A stretch of DNA of 64,000 nucleotides from Candidatus Melainabacteria bacterium (GTDB lineage Bacteria; Cyanobacteriota; Vampirovibrionia; Obscuribacterales; Obscuribacteraceae): assembly GCA_016212515.1 (NCBI GenBank), contig JACRFZ010000076.1, positions 1 to 64,000 of the forward strand. Reading direction: 5' to 3'. The translations under genes were made by a program, and so were the position numbers. The notes beneath the pieces are model-generated. The model was not told the DNA's origin. It did not search any database and worked only from the letters and a program-made list of their open reading frames with translations. Below are positions 35,113 through 41,109 of the stretch, piece by piece (within the stretch, counting starts at the first letter, position 1; each line of letters opens with the position of its first letter).

Positions 35113-35219
35113 GCATTTTATCTATGCAGCCGCTGCCGTGGGAACCACGGGTGGTGGCTGCAGAAGTATTTGCGGACCAAAGGGAGTAGATCCGCGCTTA
35201 CGACTGATAGATAAAATGC
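35113..35219 (-). ncRNA. Candidate structured leader RNA of hsp20
   Basis: A perfect 13-bp stem (35113-35125 with 35207-35219, GCATTTTATCTAT/ATAGATAAAATGC) encloses two further hairpins. One is GCAGCC...GGCTGC (126-131/156-161 of 35xxx), enclosing CCGTGG-GAA-CCACGG. The other is GCGGA...TCCGC (35172-35176/35191-35195). The region lies 48 bases before the hsp20 ATG. It could be an RNA thermometer, a riboswitch-like leader or an independent small RNA; the ribosome-binding site itself is outside the closed stem. It matches no family I can recall. Confidence 0.55.
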
Positions 35220-35256
35220 TTCCGTTTCGTTGGCACTATGGTAGATCAAAACCCGC

Positions 35257-35457
35257 TTAATCTGCGGTTTTTTTCCAGTTGCGCCGCCCTTCTCTTGTGA
35301 ACCTTAGGGTGCTCTCATGTGCTGTCTTTGAGAGGTTTTCGATCTTTTGCAGGCGGGTTATTCCGGCTGCTAGTGAGTCTCTTGTATATTTGGGTGAGGG
35401 GTTGAGTTGCATCTTGTCGCTATCCGCCGAGATCCTGTTCGATCTTAAGAGCCGCAC
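35257..35457 (-). CDS. Small basic protein, uncertain
   Basis: A 66-codon frame encoding a basic helical peptide (SLAAGITRLQKIENLSKTAH, then FTREGRRNWKKTAD). It lies just upstream of the structured leader of hsp20 and on the same strand. A shorter form from the internal Met (MQLNPSPKY) is possible. No ribosome-binding site or family was recognised, so it may not be translated. Confidence 0.3.
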   Translation of the reverse strand: MRLLRSNRISADSDKMQLNPSPKYTRDSLAAGITRLQKIENLSKTAHESTLRFTREGRRNWKKTAD

Positions 35458-35552
35458 TTAATTTATTAATTCTGAGTTTTCGCTCTCATTTAATCCTGGA
35501 CATGACCTGGATTACGATCGGCGCTCAATAACCGGCGTTCAACAAAAGGGAA

Positions 35553-36071
35553 CTAACCTCTGCCGCAAGCAGGACAAGGGTCTCTCCTTATGGATTGCCC
35601 TCCTTGTAGCTGCTGGGCAATTTGTTCTTGCTGGTTGGCTTTGTCGGTTTCATTGTGGCGGCGGTAAAACTGTGCCAGAACCTGCACTGCTCTCAGGTGC
35701 GCATCTTTGGTGGGTTCATTTTGTACGAGCGTTACCGCTTCCATATAAAGTAGTTCTGCTCTCTTGAGGTCGGCTCGCTGGAATTCAGTGGCCTGGGCCC
35801 AGCGCTGCAGAGCAAGGGCCGAATCAGCTTTCCCAAGTTTTTTAGCTTCATTTACTGCTTGTCTAAAGCTGGTATCGCCGGCGGCGAAATTCTTGTTCTT
35901 AAATAAAGCATTGCCCTGCTCCTGTAGTTTGGCTAATTGATCACGGCTCTGGCTATCTGCCTTTCCACCGGCACTGCCCTGGGCGGAAGCAGGCGTCAGA
36001 CCGGCGCCCAGGCTGACAGTCAGGGCCAGTAAGAGGGGGCCGGTTTTAGATGCCAACTTTTGCAGTTTCAT
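35553..36071 (-). CDS. Secreted TPR-like protein with C-terminal CPAC tail
   Basis: A 172-residue protein: signal peptide (about 1-30, ending ASAQG), a Gln/Ser linker, then about three TPR-like helical pairs (LQEQGNALFKNKNFAAGDTS, then LKRAELLYMEAVTLVQ). It ends in IRRDPCPACGRG. The only two cysteines of the protein are in that tail. It is the last gene of the MNIO cluster (69 bases after the 68-residue gene) and follows a 14-bp tandem repeat. MNIO enzymes act on Cys, Asp or Asn of ribosomal peptides, so this tail is the best candidate substrate in the window. The substrate role is inferred, not shown. The ribosome-binding site AGGAAG is good. Confidence 0.75.
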   Translation of the reverse strand: MKLQKLASKTGPLLLALTVSLGAGLTPASAQGSAGGKADSQSRDQLAKLQEQGNALFKNKNFAAGDTSFRQAVNEAKKLGKADSALALQRWAQATEFQRADLKRAELLYMEAVTLVQNEPTKDAHLRAVQVLAQFYRRHNETDKANQQEQIAQQLQGGQSIRRDPCPACGRG

Positions 36072-36101
36072 GGTTCTTCTTCCTGGTTAAGTGTCTACCT
36101 A

Positions 36102-36143
36102 ATCTTGTTTAGCTGAGCTTGTTCAGCTGATCTTGTTTAGCTA
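36102..36143. repeat. Three-unit 14-bp tandem repeat
   Basis: ATCTTGTTTAGCTG (36102-36115), AGCTTGTTCAGCTG (36116-36129) and ATCTTGTTTAGCTA (36130-36143) repeat exactly in register, followed by a partial fourth unit. They lie between the 68-residue gene and the CPAC-tail gene, overlapping the former's stop. They could be direct-repeat operator half-sites or an RNA element. Confidence 0.8.
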
Positions 36144-36347
36144 ATCTAGTCGCTCTTGTTTTTTACCCCATTTTTTCTGCAATTCCATGCCCACTGTCAG
36201 CATATCTAGATCAAGGGTCTCTATATAAGTATGCAACGGTGCTAGTTTAGCGTCGAGAAGAAGTGCCTGTTTAACTTCCTGGGCATTGAGCTTTGTTTCG
36301 AACAACTCAAGCAGTCTTTCCTGATAGTGTTTCAGTGCGGTGCTCAT
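36141..36347 (-). CDS. 68-residue helical partner candidate in MNIO cluster
   Basis: A small soluble protein without cysteine or signal peptide, all-helical by inspection (LKHYQERLLELFETKLNAQE, then LHTYIETLDLDMLTVGMEL). Its ATG stands one base after the MNIO stop codon with no ribosome-binding site of its own, so translation is coupled to the enzyme. MNIO enzymes usually need a small partner protein that binds the substrate leader. This gene is in the right place but resembles none of the known partners (MbnC, TglI, DUF2063) that I can recall. Role inferred. Confidence 0.65.
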   Translation of the reverse strand: MSTALKHYQERLLELFETKLNAQEVKQALLLDAKLAPLHTYIETLDLDMLTVGMELQKKWGKKQERLD

Positions 36348-36348
36348 A

Positions 36349-37251
36349 TTATTTTGCCGATTTTACCCGCTGGCGAATTTCCATAAACTGCTGCACAAAC
36401 TCGCTTTCATCTTCTCTAGTGCAAATTGTGCCGCCCATTCTCTCCAAAATTATCCATTTGAGAGCTGGACAGAGGGGCAGTACTTCGCCGATTAGTGCCA
36501 TGACTTGAGGCGGTACGCCGCCGTCATGAGTGTCGCGGCGAATGCGCCGACTATGGGTGTGCTCGGGCTCCCACCAGGAGCCCCCGGAGATGTGCAGTTC
36601 CTCTACCAGTTCGAGGGGATAGTAAAAGAGAATTTCTGAGAGGGTGAGATGGAAGTTAACCATCTGGCAATAGAGATTGTGCAGATCAAGCACCAGAAAA
36701 CCATTTGTGGTGGTTAGTGTTTCTTTGAGCAGGCGCCCCTGTGCTTGAATGTCTTCCTTGCTGAAGGCTAGTGCCAGATTTTCCAGCCCGACGGTGACAT
36801 TGCTTCCGGCAGCCTGGCTTAGATCTTTGAGAGAGGCGGTGAGAGTATTTACCAGGCTTTCATGGTAAGGCATCGGTAGTGGTGCACCGTCAAAGTGCCT
36901 GGAGTCGGCAAAGAAGCCGTAGTGCTCGCTTATATGCTGGTATTTGTGAAGTGTGCAGGCAAGACTGAACTTCTTGAGGCTTTCTTCAATCTCGGGTGGT
37001 CTGACCAGGCTCATGGGGGAAAGGAAGAAGCTGTGACCAAGGAGACATTCTTTTTTACTGAAGCGAGCAAGCAGGTTCTTGACCCAGGGCGGTAACTGTC
37101 GGTCGAAACCGGCATCGAAAGTCCATTCCAGGCATTCGACCAGTTGCTTCTGAAAGAGCGGGCGACTGGCCCGGTGGAAGTCTTCCGTGGGCATGAGTGA
37201 AAGACCGACCCGAGGTGTTGCTTTATTTTCGATTTGAGTTTGAGCAGGCAA
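36349..37251 (-). CDS. MNIO (DUF692) multinuclear non-haem iron oxidase
   Basis: A 300-residue TIM-barrel enzyme of the MNIO/DUF692 family (MbnB, TglH, ChrH and others). The metal-site motifs are in place: GHSFFLSP (residue about 73), HISEH (106-110), LENLA (156-160), DLHNLY (189-194), ELHISGG (218-224) and RRDTHDGGVP (238-247), with ERMG near the end. Family members use two or three irons and oxygen to rearrange Cys, Asp or Asn in ribosomal peptides. It begins with TTG, two bases after the preceding gene, and is coupled to the 68-residue gene. Target inferred: the CPAC tail of the last gene. Confidence 0.85.
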   Translation of the reverse strand: MPAQTQIENKATPRVGLSLMPTEDFHRASRPLFQKQLVECLEWTFDAGFDRQLPPWVKNLLARFSKKECLLGHSFFLSPMSLVRPPEIEESLKKFSLACTLHKYQHISEHYGFFADSRHFDGAPLPMPYHESLVNTLTASLKDLSQAAGSNVTVGLENLALAFSKEDIQAQGRLLKETLTTTNGFLVLDLHNLYCQMVNFHLTLSEILFYYPLELVEELHISGGSWWEPEHTHSRRIRRDTHDGGVPPQVMALIGEVLPLCPALKWIILERMGGTICTREDESEFVQQFMEIRQRVKSAK

Positions 37252-37253
37252 TT

Positions 37254-37976
37254 TTAGCGCAGCAAGGATTTCTTGCCTGGTTTGGGGCTTAAGGCGGCCA
37301 GTCTTTTGTTGATGCGTTCAAGAAGTAGCTTCAGTTCGTGCTCTTTGATGGCCAGTCGTTCTACGTCGACTACAAATTCTTTCGCTTCCGCCTGGGCTGC
37401 TTCCAGTTCTCTTCTTGAGACTACGCCTTCTTTATAGAGTTCTTCGAAGCTTACGGCGCGGTCTTCTTTGTCTTTCAGTTTGCGCTGTTTGGCTTCCAAT
37501 TCCAGAGCGGCGTCTTTATGTTGAATGGCAACTTCTTTCTCTCTTTCTTTGAGAGTTTCTTTGCCCAGCATTTCCACGGGCATGGTCATGCCCAAGACGG
37601 CTTGCATGCTTGGATCGACGAGTAAACTTGGAGTCATGGGCGGCGGCGGCGGCACAAGCATGGTGGTTCTGGGGCGGGAAGCACTTTTGCCCTTGGTCGG
37701 AGCCGGCTTCTCTTTTCCTGTAGTTTTGACCGCCGTTACCGGCGCCTGTGATTTAGCGGGGACCGGCTTTTCCGGTTTGACCGACTTGTCCTGTTTGCTT
37801 GTTTGAGGCGCATCTGATTTGACAGGCAGTGCTTGTTTGACCGGAGCTTCCGGTTTGACAGACTTGTCTTGTTTGCTACCTTGAGGGGCGGCCAGAACTT
37901 CTGCCGCTGGATAGTGGGCATTCAGACTGAGGGCAAGCAGGCTTACAACTATTAAGTTTGACTGAGATAACTTCAT
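37254..37976 (-). CDS. Secreted Lys/Pro-rich protein with coiled C-terminus
   Basis: A 240-residue protein, first of the MNIO cluster. A signal peptide (to about residue 28) is followed by a disordered part with two copies of SKQDKSVKPE, a PPPPP stretch near residue 112, and a helical charged C-terminal half (LKEREKEVAIQHKDAALELE, then LAIKEHELKLLLERINKRL) likely to be a coiled coil. It has no cysteine. The four-base gap to the enzyme shows tight cotranscription. It could be an envelope carrier or receptor for the modified product, but this is conjecture. Confidence 0.65.
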   Translation of the reverse strand: MKLSQSNLIVVSLLALSLNAHYPAAEVLAAPQGSKQDKSVKPEAPVKQALPVKSDAPQTSKQDKSVKPEKPVPAKSQAPVTAVKTTGKEKPAPTKGKSASRPRTTMLVPPPPPMTPSLLVDPSMQAVLGMTMPVEMLGKETLKEREKEVAIQHKDAALELEAKQRKLKDKEDRAVSFEELYKEGVVSRRELEAAQAEAKEFVVDVERLAIKEHELKLLLERINKRLAALSPKPGKKSLLR

Positions 37977-38038
37977 GACCAGAAACGAAATGTAAAAGGG
38001 GACTACCGGGAGAAAGTGGAGGTATGGTGTAAGCTCTA

Positions 38039-38872
38039 GTGATGCAACAGTTACAGTCTAACCCATTAGTTTCAATACTCTTCCTTGGAGACGTCATCGG
38101 CAAGCCCGGACGGCTTGTGGTGAAGAAATACTTACAACAGCTAAAGGATGGCGCTGAGCAGGGTCTTAAGCCCTTCCCCGATTTTGTGGTGGTGAATGTA
38201 GAGAACGCCTGCCACGGTTTCGGCGTCTCCAGGGAAAACATTCAAGAGCTGAAAGAGTGCGGCGTCGACGTGTTTTCCGGCGGCAATCATACTTTTGATC
38301 GCAAAGAAATATTTGATTTTATTGACTCGGAAGAGACCCTCCTGCGCCCGGCCAATTACCCGGAAGGCACAGCCGGCAAGGGCCTTGTGGTGGTGGAGAA
38401 AGGGGCGGTCAGGCTTGCTGTTATAAATTTAATGGGGCGGGTCTTCATGGAACCGTTGCAATCACCTTTTGCCGTGGTCGATAAGCTGCTTAATGAATTG
38501 CAAGAGAAAGATGAGAACTGTTTGATTCTGGTGGATGTGCACGCCGAGGCCACCGCTGAGAAGGTGGCGCTGGGCTGGTATCTGGACGGCAGAGTACAGG
38601 CCGTGGTGGGCAGCCACACCCATGTGCAGACCGCCGACGAGCGGTTACTCAAGCAGGGAACCGCTTATATTACCGACGCCGGAGCCTGTGGACCCCGCGA
38701 TGGGGTGATTGGCATGGCTCAGGAAGGAGTATTTCGGCGCATGATCAAACAGCTTCCTTCCCGCTTCGAACTGGCTCCAGGCCCTGCTGCCGCTTGCGGG
38801 GTTTTGATTAGCGTAGAGAGAGCCAGCAAGCAGGCCGTTTCTATTGAAAGAGTGCGCTTTGAGGAAGACTGA
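38039..38872 (+). CDS. YmdB/TIGR00282-type metallophosphoesterase
   Basis: A 277-residue dimetal phosphodiesterase. FLGDVIGKPGR, NVENACHGFGVS, SGGNHTFDRKEIFDFID, VDVHAEATAEK and VVGSHTHVQTADE carry the metal ligands of the YmdB family, whose B. subtilis member cleaves 2',3'-cyclic AMP and affects biofilm and sporulation. It diverges from the MNIO cluster with 62 bases between, so both may share a promoter region. The TGA overlaps the next ATG by one base (TGATG), so the PHP gene is translationally coupled. Confidence 0.9.
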   Translation: MMQQLQSNPLVSILFLGDVIGKPGRLVVKKYLQQLKDGAEQGLKPFPDFVVVNVENACHGFGVSRENIQELKECGVDVFSGGNHTFDRKEIFDFIDSEETLLRPANYPEGTAGKGLVVVEKGAVRLAVINLMGRVFMEPLQSPFAVVDKLLNELQEKDENCLILVDVHAEATAEKVALGWYLDGRVQAVVGSHTHVQTADERLLKQGTAYITDAGACGPRDGVIGMAQEGVFRRMIKQLPSRFELAPGPAAACGVLISVERASKQAVSIERVRFEED

Positions 38873-39762
38873 TGGCTTGCCCTGTCGATCTGCATTTGCA
38901 CAGCCATTTTTCCGATGGTACATGGTCGCCTGAAGCCCTGGTCAGGCATGCAGTTGAACTTGGTATGGAATACATTGCCCTTACCGACCATGACACCATG
39001 GACGGTATTGTCGAAGCGCAAAGTGCTCTGCTTGCTCTGCGTGACACTTCTGAGGCGGCGCGGCAACTGGTGCTTTTGCCCTCAATCGAGATCAATTGCC
39101 TCTGGCAATATGAGGGCGTCTATCATGACGTGCATATACTCGGGTATCTGCCGGACAAAAACGCTCCCTCGCTAGTTGAAGTCATGGACTTGCAAAGGCA
39201 GGCCCGTTTAGAGCAACTGCATTTGAGTCTGGAGAAGATTAACGATTGCCTGAAAGGGCGTATGACGGTCACTTTCGAGGATGTGCAAGTCTGCGCCGGC
39301 AAAGGCAATATCGGCAAAGCTCATTTGACGGAAGCTCTTGTGCGCGTCGGTGCGGCTTGCGATTTGATGGATGCCTAAGAGCGGTACACCGCCAGGACGG
39401 CACCATGTTATGTGCAGAGGAAAAGTGTTTCGCCCTTTCAAGCACTGGTCGCCATCAAAGCGGCAGGGGGCCTCAGTTCTATTGCCCATCCCGGTTCCGA
39501 GGACCATATGCCGGTCTTGCTAGACCAACTTATCGACTCGGGACTGGAGGGAATTGAAGCCTACCATCGTATTCATTCGGAGGCTGTTCAGAAGTACTAT
39601 GTTGACCTGGCGCAAGAGAAAAGTTTGTTTGTCACAGGCGGTTCCGATTGCCACGGACCTTATCAGTCTTCCGCCGATGAGGAGTTTTTCCCATCGCTCA
39701 TGGGCACAATCCAACTGCCGGACATACACAGCCGGCGTTTTCTTGAGCGTGTATTGAACTGA
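38872..39762 (+). pseudogene. PHP-domain phosphoesterase, in-frame TAA at 39376
   Basis: Spans 296 codons in one frame with a single internal TAA (39376-39378). Before it: HLHSHFSDG, LTDHDTMDG and SIEIN, the metal-binding motifs of PHP phosphoesterases (TrpH/YciV family, 3',5'-nucleoside bisphosphate phosphatase or RNase AM). After it the frame continues with ERYTARTAPCYVQRK, AGGLSSIAHPGS and GGSDCHGP, the rest of the domain. In the family this site is usually an aromatic residue in an 'AF-x-RY' context. There is no indel or second lesion, so this is a recent nonsense mutation, a sequencing error or recoding. If read as two proteins, neither half has the full metal site. Confidence 0.8.
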
Positions 39763-40269
39763 CTACTGAGCCAGTGCCTTATCTAACTGACTGGCCAGGG
39801 TGCCGGTTTCTACTTCGCCAATCTGACTCCAGGAAACTTTTCCAGCCTTGTCGAGGATGACCTGGAAGGGGATGTAGCCTTTGTAGTGATTTTTAATGAG
39901 GGCCTTGGCGCTGGAGCTGACCGGATGGTCTACATCTACCAGGATGAATTTAACCGGCTTGGTGCTGTTTTGTTTGTAGAGGTCGACCATGCGCTTGGCT
40001 TGTCTATTGACGTTTAAGTCGCCGGAAGCGCCAAAGAAGATGACCGAGGCTTTGCCGGGTTCCAGTTCTACATCTTCCATACGGGTAGCTTCGATGGGGA
40101 AACCTGTATCGGTATCCTGGTTAAAGGAAATGCCTTTTTTGAGGCGCAGGTCTTCGGCGGCGGAAGCCGAACCGGCAGCCACGGCGCTTACTGCAAGCAG
40201 AAGAGCAAGAGCTGAGACTGTCTTGCGGTAATGCTTTGTTGTTGCATGGAGGCAAGTAAGAAACTTCAT
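39763..40269 (-). CDS. Secreted thioredoxin-fold protein without CxxC
   Basis: A 168-residue protein with a signal peptide (residues about 15-38). KASVIFFGASGDLNV, then FILVDVDHPV and GYIPFQVILDKAGKV follow the thioredoxin fold, with cis-proline in YIPFQ. The active-site CxxC is replaced by ASGD, so it cannot be a thiol-disulfide oxidoreductase. It may be a chaperone-like or binding relative. It abuts the PHP gene tail to tail. Confidence 0.7.
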   Translation of the reverse strand: MKFLTCLHATTKHYRKTVSALALLLAVSAVAAGSASAAEDLRLKKGISFNQDTDTGFPIEATRMEDVELEPGKASVIFFGASGDLNVNRQAKRMVDLYKQNSTKPVKFILVDVDHPVSSSAKALIKNHYKGYIPFQVILDKAGKVSWSQIGEVETGTLASQLDKALAQ

Positions 40270-40364
40270 TTGCTTTTCATCCCCTTTGATTTAAACCGCG
40301 TTTGCACTGCTGCAATCTAGGTTAGTTAGACAGGGAAAAGCTTACAATGTTCCAAGTAAAAGAG

Positions 40365-40772
40365 TTACTGATGAAAGTCGCTGGCTTTGACATTGTGTAC
40401 AAAGCGCGACCATTTCTGTTGCTCGTAGCTTCTGGCATATTCTTGCAAGCTAGCCAGGAGCTTGGCTCCCGAGGCGGAAGCACCGGTGAAGATGAGGCTG
40501 AAGCGCTTCTTCTGGGCGGCGGTGCGAATGCCGTAGGTCTCATGAAAAGTTTCCATGGCTTGCGCCGGCAGGAAGACCAGGCGGCGGTTCGGTAGTTCAC
40601 CCTCTCTTGCCTTCGGTGGTTCCCGTTTGACGGCTATCTCCAGTTGAATCACCTGGTCTACATTGTTAAGGGGTTCTCCTTTGATGCGGTCCCAGAGCCA
40701 GAGCGAAAGAGCGTCCTCGGCGGCGACGCCGGGACTTCTGTGCAGGTACTGGGCAAAGGCTTCAAGAATCAA
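40365..40772 (-). CDS. Hypothetical cytoplasmic protein
   Basis: A 135-residue soluble protein with no signal or membrane segment. It is predicted mixed alpha/beta (LSLWLWDRIKGEPLNNVDQV, then ETYGIRTAAQKKRFSLIFTG). I do not recognise it. It has its own upstream region facing the long leader of the radical SAM operon. Codon use looks like that of its neighbours. Confidence 0.5.
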   Translation of the reverse strand: MILEAFAQYLHRSPGVAAEDALSLWLWDRIKGEPLNNVDQVIQLEIAVKREPPKAREGELPNRRLVFLPAQAMETFHETYGIRTAAQKKRFSLIFTGASASGAKLLASLQEYARSYEQQKWSRFVHNVKASDFHQ

Positions 40773-41091
40773 TGTAGCTTCCTCCTTAAGCGACTATAGC
40801 ACGGGAAGCCAAGAGCCCGTGGGCAATCTTGCTCAAAAGCCCCCGGAGGGGGCAGGGCGGGCAAGATTGAAAAAGCTTCAGTAATTTAAAGTTTCATTCC
40901 TATATATATATCGTTCAGGGCGATATAATTGAGCTACTTGAGGATGTACTTAGCTCAAGACCCTTTTACTTATAAGACGGTTGAGTAACCCCATGGTGAG
41001 CTTTGCAGCGCCCGGGGAAGGTCCTCGATAGTGAAAAGAATATTGGTTCATAAGGAACTCTCGTTCTTATGGCCGGCCCGGGAGAATTGTC
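40773..41091 (+). promoter_or_regulatory. Long leader of radical SAM/RNase operon with hairpins
   Basis: About 320 bases with two inverted repeats: TATATCG/CGATATA (40907-40913 and 40921-40927) and TTGAGCTA/TAGCTCAA (40929-40936 and 40951-40958), the second followed by CCCTTTTACTT. A TATAAT box overlaps at 40924-40929. The second hairpin could be an attenuator or the first stem of the mRNA leader. No riboswitch family was recognised. Confidence 0.4.
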
Positions 41092-41109
41092 ATCGTCATT
41101 TCAACTGCC

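Noticed and set aside
39376-39378. Programmed recoding (selenocysteine or pyrrolysine) of the PHP gene
   Set aside because: The codon is TAA, not TGA or TAG, and no SECIS-like hairpin is visible just downstream.
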